From Caulifigura coniformis (GTDB lineage: Bacteria; Planctomycetota; Planctomycetia; Planctomycetales; Planctomycetaceae), in assembly GCF_007745175.1 (NCBI RefSeq), contig NZ_CP036271.1, forward strand, positions 1,178,001 to 1,242,000: a stretch of 64,000 bases of DNA, given 5' to 3'. Shown in pieces: positions 17,597-27,348 of the stretch. Made by a program: the position numbers and the translations under genes. Every line of letters starts with the position of its first letter. Position 1 is the stretch's first letter. The notes beneath the pieces were generated by a model. It was not told the origin of the DNA. It worked only from the letters and a program-made list of their open reading frames with translations, and did no database searches.

Positions 17597-18895
17597 TCAC
17601 CGGCGGTCCCCCACCTGGGCGTGCACCATCCGGTTGAATTCCTCGGGGTCGAACGGGTCGGGCCGCTCCTGCTTCAGGATCGTCTCTTCCAGCAACGCGT
17701 CGTCCGACACCTTCTTCAGCATCGGCGGCGTTTCCGCCCTTTGAAGGCGAGGCGCCTCGCGAGACCGAACGGACCTCGCAGAGTCGTTCCCTCGAGAAGG
17801 TCCCTCGGCCGGGACCGTCCGCTTCGCCGACGCCAGCTCGATCGTTTCTGGCGTCCAGACCGGGGCGCCCGCCGCGATCACGGGGGCATCGGGTCGCAGT
17901 CCGATGTCGTCGGCCGCCCCGACGATCCATTCCTCGATCTTGGCTCTCTGAACTTCGCCACCCGTCCCCGCGAAGACCGAGGCGTGAGCAGGGCTCGACA
18001 GGGCGCTGAGCAGACGCGTGTCGGCCGGGTTGGAATGATCGACCAGCGACATCACCTGCCGCAGGTTCTCGAGCGTGGTCATCCGGCCGCTGGAGGAGGC
18101 ACGACGGATGTTCGCGACGTGGAACTCGCCCCCGAGGTTGCCGCCATGACACGCTGCGTTTCCGCACTTGCTGACGAGGATCGGCTGGATGCGCCGCACG
18201 AACAGCGAGGTGTTCTCGGGCCCCAGGCCCTCCGTCGTTCTGCCGCTCGAATCGAGGAACCCGTCTCCCGTTCGAGCGGGGGCTGCTTCCGACTGGCGAT
18301 TCCGCGGACGGGGACTGGTCGCCTCCTCCAGTTTCACCATCAGGTCGCGGGCCTCGCGCCGGTTGGGATCGAGTTTGAGGACAGCGAGCAGTTCCGTTTT
18401 CGCTTCGTTGAGCAGACGCTGTCGGATGCACCACTGGGCCAGTTCGAGGTGGTCATCGGGGCGGGGCGTCCGAATGGCGTCTCGCAGGTTCTCATAGCAG
18501 CCCGTCAGCGAATCGGAGGCGGTCTGCACCAGGAACGTCGGGATCATTTCATCCGGGGCGCCGGTCCGCTTGACCAGGTAGCCGCCGGGCGCGGGCGTGA
18601 TCTTTCCGAAGACGACCCGGCCGTCGAGCAGCGCGAGAACTCCGTCCTCACCGGCAAATTCGGCCGGTGGCTCGATTCGTTTTTCCACCAGTGAAGGTCC
18701 TGTGCCCGCGGTTGCCGGGGCGGCGTCCAGGGCCTCGCTGTCGATGCCTGCGGCGCGCATAAGGGCCAGGGGGTCGGTGGCCATGGCCGCCGGCATCGAG
18801 AGGGAAAGCGACGTTCCGGCGAGGAGCGCAGCGAGGCCGATCCGCCGTCGATTCCGGCGGACAGGGCCGGGAATGCGAGCAATGGGTGGGTTCAT
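17597..18895 (-). CDS. Exported protein with TPR-like segment and cytochrome-like CxxxCH motif
   Basis: 432 residues. The ATG chosen gives a signal peptide ending ...PAAMA; the longer ORF start adds a non-coding-like region. The N-terminal part (DGVLALLDGRVVFGKITPAPGGYLV) resembles a small beta domain, then a TPR-like helix pair (ECWCIRQ-type segment, LNEAKTELLAVLKLDPNRREARDL). The second half has FVRRIQPILVSKCGNAACHGG, the sequence seen around haem sites of planctomycete cytochrome-like (PSCyt) domains, here with three residues between the cysteines. A disordered, charged tail follows. Role unknown. Confidence 0.7.
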   Translation of the reverse strand: MNPPIARIPGPVRRNRRRIGLAALLAGTSLSLSMPAAMATDPLALMRAAGIDSEALDAAPATAGTGPSLVEKRIEPPAEFAGEDGVLALLDGRVVFGKITPAPGGYLVKRTGAPDEMIPTFLVQTASDSLTGCYENLRDAIRTPRPDDHLELAQWCIRQRLLNEAKTELLAVLKLDPNRREARDLMVKLEEATSPRPRNRQSEAAPARTGDGFLDSSGRTTEGLGPENTSLFVRRIQPILVSKCGNAACHGGNLGGEFHVANIRRASSSGRMTTLENLRQVMSLVDHSNPADTRLLSALSSPAHASVFAGTGGEVQRAKIEEWIVGAADDIGLRPDAPVIAAGAPVWTPETIELASAKRTVPAEGPSRGNDSARSVRSREAPRLQRAETPPMLKKVSDDALLEETILKQERPDPFDPEEFNRMVHAQVGDRR

Positions 18896-19161
18896 CGGAT
18901 CGCACCTGGGACGTGGCAGGGGAAAGGGAGGATCGCCGTCTATGCCGCCCGCCGGAGAAGGGTCAAGCGGAATCCGCGATCCCCGGCCGCCGGCGTCACT
19001 CGTCATCGAATGGCCCGACGACCGCCCTCGGAGCGCCGCGTAGAATTGAGAGACATCAGGCAACTCGTCTTGGAGAATTCGGCTCGAGGCGTTATTGCAC
19101 GCCTTCGCGCCCAAGGGACCTTCGAGTGAGCGCTCGATGTCACTGACGAGGAGACGCGATC

Positions 19162-19665
19162 ATGGCTGACGTTCTGGCAGGTGATGAACCGCTGAAGCAG
19201 CTCTTTGCGGGGCTGACGGAGTACACCTTTCAGGTCGACCTGGGAGTGGCCGACCCCCCGCTCATCGACTATCTCAGCGACCTCCTGGTGCGCTTCGTAC
19301 GGGTCGACACGATCTTCGGGATCCGCAACTCTCACGGAGAACGCCTGCAGCAGGTGGCCGACATGCTCGTCGAAGCGGGGCACCGCACCGACCGCCCGCA
19401 ACGCGAGCTCCACCGGCATATCGGTGACTTCACGCTCTTCTACGTCGGCGTGTTCCCGGAAGCGGTCGACCACCTGAAAAAGCGGAATGCCAAAGACGCC
19501 CTCCTCGATTACTGCGAGCAGGGGAAGCGGGCCTACCACAAGGCCAGCGAGCTGACGGACAACGAGCATCGAACAGAAGCCGGCCTGTTCCAGCGCCTGA
19601 GTGATGAGTTCGAACTCTGCTCGGTGGGACTGGCCAAAGTTCGCCAGGAATGGCAGCGGAAATGA
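19162..19665 (+). CDS. Conserved hypothetical helical protein
   Basis: 167 residues, soluble, largely helical, no signal peptide. Distinct blocks are FVRVDTIFGIRNSHGERLQQVADML, HRHIGDFTLFYVGVFPEAVDHL and GKRAYHKASELT. A GGAG site precedes the ATG. I do not recognise a named family. It converges on the DUF417 gene. Confidence 0.7.
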   Translation: MADVLAGDEPLKQLFAGLTEYTFQVDLGVADPPLIDYLSDLLVRFVRVDTIFGIRNSHGERLQQVADMLVEAGHRTDRPQRELHRHIGDFTLFYVGVFPEAVDHLKKRNAKDALLDYCEQGKRAYHKASELTDNEHRTEAGLFQRLSDEFELCSVGLAKVRQEWQRK

Positions 19666-19746
19666 TGGGCATTCGATGAACCTGCGGTGCCATTGGAAGG
19701 CGGATCAACGCTGGCGATCGTTGTGCCTCCTGAGGCTGTGTGCGAT

Positions 19747-20337
19747 TCAGGGAGCGCTGGTGGAGACGACCTGTGCGTGGTCGCGGTTTCGGAGGGCCGC
19801 CTTTGCGGAATCGGCCATGGTGACGAGCGCAGCGCCCATCATGATGGCATCCTTGATGACGAGCCGGCCGGCTCCGCTGAGATAGGGGAAGCCGTGGTTG
19901 GCGTCCCCGAGCGCCGGCACCCAGCATTCGGGAGTCGTGATCAGGAACGACAGCGTCACGAACGACATCACGAACACGAGGAAGCTGCCGATCGCCGCGG
20001 CTGTCGGCCACACGGGGTGCAGGCAGAGTAGCGCGCCGTACAGGCAAATCACCGTCCCCAGCCCCCAGGCGAAGGGGTAGGTGTTGTTGCGTTCGTGCCA
20101 GGAGCGGTTCTCGGGAACCAGCTTGCCTTCGGGGTTCTTGTGAGCCGCATAGTTCGCCCCGTCCGTGTAGAAGAAGCTCATGAACGGGCTGTTCGCCACA
20201 AACGGGACAATGCCGTCGGCCTCATAACGAAAGGCCTTCAGTCCGCCGATCCAGAGCAACACGACGATCAGTCCGATCCGTGTGACGGTGATTCCCACGC
20301 GGTCCGCGCCGGACGCCAGTTCCAGAAGCCGTGTCAT
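19747..20337 (-). CDS. DUF417 (YkgB/RclC-like) inner-membrane protein
   Basis: 196 residues with four predicted membrane helices (about 18-36, 88-106, 112-132 and 158-178). The family signature is clear: GLKAFRYEADGIVPFVANSPFMSFFY and ITTPECWVPALGDANHGFPYLSGAGRLVIKD. In E. coli the relative RclC belongs to a hypochlorous-acid defence operon controlled by the AraC-type RclR. Here an AraC-family gene lies 48 bases upstream on the same strand, which echoes that pairing. A role in reactive chlorine or other stress is inference. Confidence 0.85.
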   Translation of the reverse strand: MTRLLELASGADRVGITVTRIGLIVVLLWIGGLKAFRYEADGIVPFVANSPFMSFFYTDGANYAAHKNPEGKLVPENRSWHERNNTYPFAWGLGTVICLYGALLCLHPVWPTAAAIGSFLVFVMSFVTLSFLITTPECWVPALGDANHGFPYLSGAGRLVIKDAIMMGAALVTMADSAKAALRNRDHAQVVSTSAP

Positions 20338-20385
20338 CGATCAGTCTCCGAGCCATTCCCTGTCAGCTGTCCGGAACGTCCCGGA

Positions 20386-21330
20386 TCATGCGTTGCTGAG
20401 GGAATGATCGGAGCTGGCGGCCGCTCTCTGAATGGGCGCGGAGGACGAAGACATGGACAGATTGCTCCCGCCGCGGATTTCGGTCTCGAATTCCCGGAAG
20501 AACGTCGGCGAAACGCTGGTCGACTTCTTGAAGAACCGGCTGAAATAGAGCTCGTCGTCGAAGCCGACTTCGCGGGCGATTTCCTTCACGGGCCGAAGGG
20601 TGTGCAGCAGCTGCCACTTGGCATGGGTCAGCACCCGCTCGCGGATGAGATCGGTGAGCGTTTTGCCGAGCTGTTCCTTCACGATGCGGCCGAGGGTTTT
20701 CGGCGTCATGTGCAGTTTCGACGCGTAGTCGGCCGGGGCGTGGACAGTCCGGTAGTTCTCTTCAATGAGTTGCGTGAGAGGCTCGATCGCGGGATGGCGC
20801 GGCTGCGTGCGCGACGACTTCGCCGCAGGCATCGCCACCTTGCGTCTGGAGGCCGTGATCAGCAGCAGCTTGAGGTATGCCAGCGCCGCTTCGTCGCCGG
20901 CGAGCTTTGGGGATTCCAGTTCCCGTCGCAGTTCCTGGATCAGTCCTTTCACGCGCGATGCGGTCGAGCGATCGAGTTCCACGACAGGGCTGCCGTAGGG
21001 ATCGTTGAACAGGACGCCGCTGCAGCCGGTTTCGGCGTGAAAGGTTTCGACGCAGAGGAAATTGGCGTGGAAGCGGATGAGCTCGCCGGTCGTTTCTTCT
21101 GACGGTTCGAGGCGGATGTGTTGATAGGGAACGAAGAAGAGGAGCGAAGACGGCGAGTAGGAGTGCTGTCCTGCATCGGCCCAGAACGAACCCTGGCCGC
21201 GACCGATATGGGCGATCGTGAAACAGTTGGTGCGTGCGGGTTCGAATGCGTCCTTGATGGTGAAGGGGGACTGTTCGACGGCGGGCTGTCCGCGGCGCGG
21301 GTCGTAGAAGCTCAATCGCGGTGACGGCAT
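20386..21330 (-). CDS. AraC-family transcriptional regulator
   Basis: 314 residues. The N-terminal half is a cupin-like effector domain (SYSPSSLLFFVPYQHIRLEP). The C-terminal domain has two helix-turn-helix motifs: PADYASKLHMTPKTLGRIVKE and IAREVGFDDELYFSRFFKK, followed by the usual S-P-x-x-F-R stretch. It starts 13 bases after the end of the upstream symporter gene and is followed by the DUF417 gene, so symporter, regulator and DUF417 may form one transcript. Cysteines at 36, 93 and 103 could sense oxidants, but this is speculative. Confidence 0.88.
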   Translation of the reverse strand: MPSPRLSFYDPRRGQPAVEQSPFTIKDAFEPARTNCFTIAHIGRGQGSFWADAGQHSYSPSSLLFFVPYQHIRLEPSEETTGELIRFHANFLCVETFHAETGCSGVLFNDPYGSPVVELDRSTASRVKGLIQELRRELESPKLAGDEAALAYLKLLLITASRRKVAMPAAKSSRTQPRHPAIEPLTQLIEENYRTVHAPADYASKLHMTPKTLGRIVKEQLGKTLTDLIRERVLTHAKWQLLHTLRPVKEIAREVGFDDELYFSRFFKKSTSVSPTFFREFETEIRGGSNLSMSSSSAPIQRAAASSDHSLSNA

Positions 21331-21343
21331 GACGACGATCCGG

Positions 21344-23329
21344 TCACGCGGCCGCGGCGGTCGTGTGCTTCGGCTGCGTCATCAGCGAAACGAGCACGAG
21401 CGTCGCGAACCCCAGAGGAATCGTGACGAGCCCCGGCTGGCTGAACGGGACCAGGGCGTCTGTCGCCTTCATGCCGTACAGGTTCACCATGGCCGGTCCG
21501 CTCAGCAGCACCCACGTCAGCGACGACAGCATGCCGACGAGGACCGACGCGATGATTCCCTGCTTCGTCGTGCGCGGCCAGAAGAGCAGCATCACGAGTG
21601 CCGGCAGGTTGGCGCTGGCGGCGATGTTGAACGCCCAGCCGACCAGGAACGTGACGTTGAAATCCTTGAAAACGATGCCGAGACCAATGCCGACCAGCCC
21701 GACGACCACGGCCGTGATCTTGGCGATGCGGATCTTCTCGTGATCGCTCATCTGCACGCCGAAGCCATGAGCCAGGAGGTCGTGCGCGACGGCGCCGCTC
21801 GCCGCCAGGATCAGGCCGCTCACGGTCCCCAGCACGGTGGTGAACGCGACGGCCGAGATCGCTGCGAACATGAATTCGCCGAAGCTCTTGGCGAGCAGCG
21901 GGGCGGCCATGTTGGAATCGGTCGGATCGAGGACGCGGCTCGTCATCGCGGCCAGGCCGAGGTAGAGGGTGAGGATGTAAAAGAACCCGATCGTGAAGAT
22001 GCCGACGACGGTACTCAGCCGCGCGGCATGCGCGTCCTTCACCGTGTAGTAGCGGATGAGGATGTGCGGCAGCGAGGCGGTGCCGGCGAAGAGGGCCAGC
22101 ATCAGGGAGATAAAGTCGAGCTTGTTGGTGAGCTCGTCACTCCTGATTCCGGCGAAAGTGGGACTGCCGCCGGGGACGAGAACGTCCTCACCTTTCCTGA
22201 GCGTGGGGTAGAAGATCGTCAGTTCGGTTCCCTCCTCGACAATCTTATCCTTGCTCCAGGTCACGACGTCGCTCTTGGCGAGCGTCGAGATGTAGGCGGT
22301 TGGCGAGAGGAATGCCTCCACGGGTTTCGAGGAGTCGGGAAGCACGATCTCTCCGACAGGATCGAAGTCGTTCTTTTGCGTGTCGTCCCACTTTCCCGTG
22401 GCCTTGTCGACTTCTCCCAGCTGTTGCGGGCGGCCATTGACGAACTTCACCCCGTCCTTGACGAACGACGTCTGACAGACGCCGACCTGCTTCCCGTCGG
22501 GGCTGAGACGCAGCACGAGAATACGGCCATCGGCGAGCGGCAGTCGCGCGTAGGGCTTGTCGGCCCAGGCGCCGGTTGCAGGGAGCGGCTGAACGGAATT
22601 CGCTGTCACGGGCCAGCGGACATTTTCCTCGAAGACCGTTTGATCCGTGCTGCTGAGTGCCGTTGTCCTGAACCAGCGAGACTTCGGTTCTCCGTCGACG
22701 GGCAAGTCGCTTCGATGCCCTCGCACCAGAATCATCGCCGTCAGCGCGCTGCACAGCACCACCAGCAGCGCCCCCTTGATGAACTGCACCCACGTCGTCG
22801 ACACCATCCCCGCAGTCGTCACGATCAGGATCACCACCGCGCCGACCATCACCACACCCGCCCAGTGCGGCAGCCCGAGCAAGGGCTTCACGAGAGTCCC
22901 CGCCCCGACCATCTGTGGGATGAGATAAAAGAGGCTCACAACGAGTGTGCTCACGCCGGCCGCCAGCTTGATGCCACGTGAGCCGAACTTCGCGTCGAGC
23001 GCATCGGCGAACGTGAACTTGCCGAGCCGCTTCATCGGTTCGGCGATGACGAAGAGGGCGACGATCCAGCCGGCCAGGTAGCCGATCGAGTACAGGAACC
23101 CGTCGTAGCCGTAGAAGGCGATCATTCCGCAGATGCCGAGGAACGACGCAGCCGAGAGATAATCGCCGGCGAAGGCGACGCCGTTGACGAACCACGGAAT
23201 TTCGCCGTGGGCGGCGAAGTACCCGGCGGACGATTTCGCTTTGCGGCCCAGCCAGAAACTGAGGCCGAGCGTCACGCCCACGAAGGCAAAGAAGACGATG
23301 ACGGCGAGAGTCGAAGGTTGATAGAGCAT
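21344..23329 (-). CDS. actP: Sodium:solute symporter, ActP-like (cation/acetate symporter)
   Basis: 661 residues; ActP proteins are usually near 550. The N-terminal half matches ActP closely (KSSAGYFAAHGEIPWFVNGVAFAGDYLSAASFLG, then FTFADALDAKFGSRG), and the C-terminal half has TASLPHILIRYYTVKDAHAAR. Between about residues 204 and 400 there is a hydrophilic insertion rich in D, K, T and V that ordinary ActP lacks and that should sit outside the membrane. The DUF485 partner lies upstream, as in the yjcH-actP pair. The likely substrate is acetate or another short monocarboxylate. Confidence 0.88.
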   Translation of the reverse strand: MLYQPSTLAVIVFFAFVGVTLGLSFWLGRKAKSSAGYFAAHGEIPWFVNGVAFAGDYLSAASFLGICGMIAFYGYDGFLYSIGYLAGWIVALFVIAEPMKRLGKFTFADALDAKFGSRGIKLAAGVSTLVVSLFYLIPQMVGAGTLVKPLLGLPHWAGVVMVGAVVILIVTTAGMVSTTWVQFIKGALLVVLCSALTAMILVRGHRSDLPVDGEPKSRWFRTTALSSTDQTVFEENVRWPVTANSVQPLPATGAWADKPYARLPLADGRILVLRLSPDGKQVGVCQTSFVKDGVKFVNGRPQQLGEVDKATGKWDDTQKNDFDPVGEIVLPDSSKPVEAFLSPTAYISTLAKSDVVTWSKDKIVEEGTELTIFYPTLRKGEDVLVPGGSPTFAGIRSDELTNKLDFISLMLALFAGTASLPHILIRYYTVKDAHAARLSTVVGIFTIGFFYILTLYLGLAAMTSRVLDPTDSNMAAPLLAKSFGEFMFAAISAVAFTTVLGTVSGLILAASGAVAHDLLAHGFGVQMSDHEKIRIAKITAVVVGLVGIGLGIVFKDFNVTFLVGWAFNIAASANLPALVMLLFWPRTTKQGIIASVLVGMLSSLTWVLLSGPAMVNLYGMKATDALVPFSQPGLVTIPLGFATLVLVSLMTQPKHTTAAAA

Positions 23330-23404
23330 GTTGCAGGGGCGGCTGTGCCGGCCGGAATCGTTGGAGACTTCGGGATGCGAGGTGTTCGACGAAAGACGCC
23401 GGAC

Positions 23405-23626
23405 CTAGGTTTGCCCTTTGTCTCCACTCGCGACGGCGTAAATCACAGCCAGCACGAACGCGCCGACAATCAGCCCGAATCCGTACACGATCGCCAGGTT
23501 CACCCCCGCGATGGCGGGCGTCTTCATGACGTCCGGCCAGAACGCGTTCAGCGCGACGAACACGCCGTACGCGGCGAGATAGAGCAGGAACAGTTTCAGC
23601 CCGATCGGGCTCACATTCGACGACAT
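23405..23626 (-). CDS. DUF485-like small membrane protein, partner of the symporter
   Basis: 73 residues with two hydrophobic helices (LKLFLLYLAAYGVFVALNAF and YGFGLIVGAFVLAVIYAVAS), the size and layout of DUF485/YjcH proteins that are co-transcribed with ActP-type symporters. It ends 75 bases before the symporter start on the same strand. Role in transport is unproven even in model organisms. Confidence 0.75.
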   Translation of the reverse strand: MSSNVSPIGLKLFLLYLAAYGVFVALNAFWPDVMKTPAIAGVNLAIVYGFGLIVGAFVLAVIYAVASGDKGQT

Positions 23627-23746
23627 GCCGGCCTCAAAACGGGAGAGTGCAATCCGCTGTGCCTTTGCGAAGAAGGCGACAGTATCAGACGATGCGGTCA
23701 GCGGAAAACCAGCAGCAGTCGATCAGTGCTCCCTTCGAGGTGAACG

Positions 23747-25390
23747 ATGACAGTCTGTCCAGAAATCATGACGGCGATTCCGACGGCCCCCCAGCGCGAC
23801 GGGGGCTTGCCTGTTCGGCGGACTCCCGGCCTCCGCGCCACGATCCTGTCCTTCGTCTGGGTGCTCGTCGGGCTCTGCGGCGGTTCGACGTTTGCCGCCG
23901 GTCCGAAGCCCAACATCGTCTACATCCTGTGTGACGATCTCGGCTACGGGGATGTTCGCTGCCTGAACTCCGATGGCAAGATCGCGACCCCCCGGATGGA
24001 TGCCCTGGCCCGGGACGGGATGGTGTTCACGGACGCCCATTCAGGCTCGGCGGTGTGCACTCCCACTCGCTATGGCGTCATGACCGGCCGCTATGCATGG
24101 CGGTCCCGGCTGCAGTCCGGCGTCCTGGGGGGGCTCAGCCCGAGCCTCATCGAGCCAGGCCGCCTGACCGTGGCGTCGCTGCTGAAGGACCACGGCTACC
24201 ACACGGCGTGCGTGGGGAAATGGCACCTTGGAGTCGATTGGGTGAAGCTCGATGGGAAGGATGTTAACCCGCTGAGCATCGAGACCCCGAAGCAGGTGCA
24301 CAACGTCGACTATTCCAGCCCGTTCGCCAACGGCCCGCTCGCGAACGGGTTTGACGAGTATTTCGGAATCAGCGCCTCGCTCGACATGGTTCCCTACACG
24401 TTCCTGAGGGGAGATCGCGTGGAGGTCCTTCCGACCGTCGACAAGGCCTTCGCGATGATGCACGGGCGCGAAGGGGGCAAAACCCGGCTCGGGCCGGCCG
24501 CTCCCGAGTTTGAAGATGAGCATGTCCTTCCAGCGCTCACGAAGGAGACCATCCGCATCGTGGAGTCACAGGCGGCTGCCGCGAAAAGTGGAAAGCCGTT
24601 CTTCATCTACCTGCCGCTGGCGTCCCCGCACACGCCGATCGCGCCGACGGCCGAATGGCGGGGAAAGAGCGGGCTGAACCCCTACGCCGACTTTGTCATG
24701 CAGACGGATCACTGCATCGGCCAGATCGTCGACGCCATCGACAAGGCGGGGTTGAAAGAGAACACGCTGATTGTCGTCACCAGTGACAACGGCTGCTCGC
24801 CGCAGGCCAAGTTCGATGAATTGCTCGCGAAGGGACACAACCCGAGCGACGTCTTCCGCGGCACCAAGGCCGACATCTTTGAAGGAGGCCACCATATTCC
24901 ATTTCTCGTACGCTGGCCCGCCCGCGTGAAAGCCGGGACTGAGACTGACCAGACGGTGTGGCTTGGCGACTTCATGGCCACCTGCGCGGAGCTCGTCGGG
25001 GCGCCGCTGCCGGAGAACGCCGGTGAGGATAGCGTCAGCTACCTGGCGGTCCTGGAAGGACGGGCGACGGGCCCTGTGCATGAAGCGGTCGTCCACCATT
25101 CGATCAACGGCTCGTTCGCGATCCGGCAGGGAGAGTGGAAGCTGGCTGTCTGCCCCGATTCCGGGGGCTGGAGCGCTCCCAGGCCGAACAACCCGCAGGC
25201 GTCGAAGGGGCTCCCGGACGTGCAGCTGTTCAACCTGAAGGACGAGATCGGAGAGCAGACGAACCTTCAGGACGCGCATCCCGAGGTGGTGAAGAAGCTG
25301 CGGGCACTGCTGGAGAAATACATCGCTGACGGCCGGAGCACTCCCGGGGCGCCTCAGAAGAACGCCGTCGAGGTGAAGCTCGTCAAATAG
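23747..25390 (+). CDS. Exported arylsulfatase
   Basis: 547 residues of the type I formylglycine sulfatase family. A signal peptide with a long basic leader ends at STFAA; then PNIVYILCDDLGYGD (metal ligands D-D), GSAVCTPTRYGVMTGR, in which the Cys of CTPTR would become formylglycine, CVGKWHLG, SPHTPIAP and TSDNGCSP. Length and domain order are complete. A GAGG site precedes the first ATG. Planctomycetes encode many such enzymes for sulfated polysaccharides; the substrate is not predictable here. It needs a formylglycine-generating enzyme, which is not in the window. Confidence 0.93.
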   Translation: MTVCPEIMTAIPTAPQRDGGLPVRRTPGLRATILSFVWVLVGLCGGSTFAAGPKPNIVYILCDDLGYGDVRCLNSDGKIATPRMDALARDGMVFTDAHSGSAVCTPTRYGVMTGRYAWRSRLQSGVLGGLSPSLIEPGRLTVASLLKDHGYHTACVGKWHLGVDWVKLDGKDVNPLSIETPKQVHNVDYSSPFANGPLANGFDEYFGISASLDMVPYTFLRGDRVEVLPTVDKAFAMMHGREGGKTRLGPAAPEFEDEHVLPALTKETIRIVESQAAAAKSGKPFFIYLPLASPHTPIAPTAEWRGKSGLNPYADFVMQTDHCIGQIVDAIDKAGLKENTLIVVTSDNGCSPQAKFDELLAKGHNPSDVFRGTKADIFEGGHHIPFLVRWPARVKAGTETDQTVWLGDFMATCAELVGAPLPENAGEDSVSYLAVLEGRATGPVHEAVVHHSINGSFAIRQGEWKLAVCPDSGGWSAPRPNNPQASKGLPDVQLFNLKDEIGEQTNLQDAHPEVVKKLRALLEKYIADGRSTPGAPQKNAVEVKLVK

Positions 25391-25406
25391 CCCCGAGAAA
25401 TCAAGA

Positions 25407-25437
25407 AACCTGGCTCTTCAAGTTGAAGAGCCAGGTT
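25407..25437. terminator. Bidirectional terminator between convergent genes
   Basis: A perfect 15-bp palindrome (AACCTGGCTCTTCAA, one base, then its complement) between the sulfatase and the convergent repeat-protein gene. Runs of A on the left and GTT on the right suit use on both strands. Confidence 0.8.
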
Positions 25438-25462
25438 GCGGGAATCCGAACTTCTTCGACAC

Positions 25463-27028
25463 CTATTTGCGAATGCAGGCCAGCGCTGTGGTCGCTGCTT
25501 CGCGTGTCTCCAGGTCCGTCGCCGAGGCAGCGACTTCGAGGGCCGACGTGGCCGCTTGGGCTTCCGGCCCGAAGCCGCCGAGGGCGAGGGCCGCCGAGCA
25601 GCGGACGCTGGCGTCCGCGTCGTACAGGGCGGCGATCAGGCTCGAGACGGCCGATTGACGCTCGGCCCCCTTCGCCGAGCCCAGCGCCACGGCAGCCAGG
25701 CAACGTTCGTCCGGCCGGTGCGAGGCCAGCGAGGCCTTGAGCACCTGCACGGCGAGAGTTGCGTCGCCGCTGACCTTCAGCATGGCTTCCGACGCGTGGA
25801 CGCGGATTGCGGTCGAGTCGTCGTCCTGCAGTCGGGCGAGCGTCGGAGCCGCCGCCTGGGCCTGTGGTCCCATCGAGCCGAGAACGTAGCAGGCGAACAC
25901 CACCGCTTCTTCCTGGCTGCATTCGAGCACGGCCGTCAGGCAGCGGATCGATTCGCTTGACTGACCCGTGATCGTCCACATCGCCCAGGCTGCATGAGCC
26001 TGCACCAGCGGATCGGCGTCGTTCAGACAGGCGCGGATCGCCGGCAGGCAGGGGATCGCGGCGCGGCCATGACTGGCGATCTCTTCAATCGCCGCCTTGC
26101 GTGCTTCCGGATCGGCCGCGTTCAGCGTCGCGAGATGTGACTGGAACTGTTCAGGTGCGTTGGGGCAAAGCCGCGTGAGCGATGACTTGACCCACGTCGT
26201 CGCCGGGGCCGATTCGACGACGATCGTCGCTGGAGCAGCGGCTTCGACGACGGTCAGGATCGGCGCCGCTTCCACCGTGAGCACCGCAGGTTCCTGCGGG
26301 GTCTGCACGGCGATCAGGGCAGGCTCCGAGGCGACCATCACCGGCTCGGAAATGGTGAGCGGAATTGCCGTCGTGGTGTTGACCGGCAGCGGTTCGACGG
26401 CAGGAAGCTCGATCGGCGCCGGAGCTTCGACGACCGTGATCGGCTGCTCGATCACCATCACCGTCGTCGCTGGCGGCATCTCATCAAGCTGCTCGGCGGT
26501 GGTCACGGCGCCGGTCTTGGTTTCCTGGTGCGTGACGGTCGCCACGTCAGGTTTCCGGGCGGGCGCGGCCTTGGCGTAGGCACGCGGCTTCGGAATCCGG
26601 GCTGCGACTTCTTCATCGCTCAGGATCTTGCGACCCTGCTTTCCCACCAGCGCCGGGTCGGTTGGTGCCTGGGGAATCGAAGAAACGTTCACGCCGGTCG
26701 GCGTCGACTCGGCACTTACGGCCAGCTCCGGCTGTGCCGACGGATCCTTGGCCGACTGCACGTTGCTGATGGCGGCCATCAGGTCGGTCGCGTGCTCGCG
26801 GGCGACCGCATGGTTCGGATTCTCCTGCAGCACCTGGCAGTACAGCTTGTGGGCCTGCTGCAGCTGCCCTTTCTGCTCGTACACCTGCGCCATGCTCAGC
26901 AGGCGATCGGTGTTGCTGATGGCCGGGCCGGCATGGGCCACCGGCCGGCTGGTGACGGCGGAGCAGCCCAGGCCCCAGATCGAGAGTGGTCCACAGACCA
27001 GAAGCGCATACCGAGACGGGAATTGCAT
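25463..27028 (-). CDS. Lipoprotein with TPR and HEAT-like repeats
   Basis: 521 residues from the ATG; an in-frame GTG 12 codons upstream is less likely. A lipobox ends at LGC (about residue 20). Residues about 35-90 form a TPR (RLLSMAQVYEQKGQLQQAHKLYCQVLQENPNH). A Val/Pro/Ala-rich linker follows (about 110-310). The last 200 residues hold tandem HEAT-like units (LNDADPLVQAHAAWAMW, DDSTAIRVHASEAML, YDADASVRCSAALALGGFG). Such proteins are scaffolds in the planctomycete envelope; partner unknown. Confidence 0.8.
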   Translation of the reverse strand: MQFPSRYALLVCGPLSIWGLGCSAVTSRPVAHAGPAISNTDRLLSMAQVYEQKGQLQQAHKLYCQVLQENPNHAVAREHATDLMAAISNVQSAKDPSAQPELAVSAESTPTGVNVSSIPQAPTDPALVGKQGRKILSDEEVAARIPKPRAYAKAAPARKPDVATVTHQETKTGAVTTAEQLDEMPPATTVMVIEQPITVVEAPAPIELPAVEPLPVNTTTAIPLTISEPVMVASEPALIAVQTPQEPAVLTVEAAPILTVVEAAAPATIVVESAPATTWVKSSLTRLCPNAPEQFQSHLATLNAADPEARKAAIEEIASHGRAAIPCLPAIRACLNDADPLVQAHAAWAMWTITGQSSESIRCLTAVLECSQEEAVVFACYVLGSMGPQAQAAAPTLARLQDDDSTAIRVHASEAMLKVSGDATLAVQVLKASLASHRPDERCLAAVALGSAKGAERQSAVSSLIAALYDADASVRCSAALALGGFGPEAQAATSALEVAASATDLETREAATTALACIRK

Positions 27029-27348
27029 CCTTGATCCCCCTGAGAGCCGGGCGATGCCCGCCACCCTCGAATTTCCCTGATTTCAGCGTGCAGAATCCTC
27101 CTGCACGCCGTCCCCCCCGGGATGATGAATTCACCGCCTGCACGAAGCCCCCCGGCCCAGTTGCAGGCGACTCAAACGCCCTCGTCTTCCCGGGTGCAGC
27201 GCGTGCACCGCGCGCCGCGGCGTGGTCGTTCATCCAGACCAGACCGAAGACAACGGCAGTGACTCATTTATCGGATGAGTCGCTCCGCCCGGTTCAATCG
27301 TTTCTGACAGTTCGCCCTGATCGCCCGGTTGTTCCGGATTCTCCTGAG

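Noticed and set aside
21329-22981. 550-residue ORF on the plus strand
   Set aside because: Antisense shadow of the ActP-like symporter.
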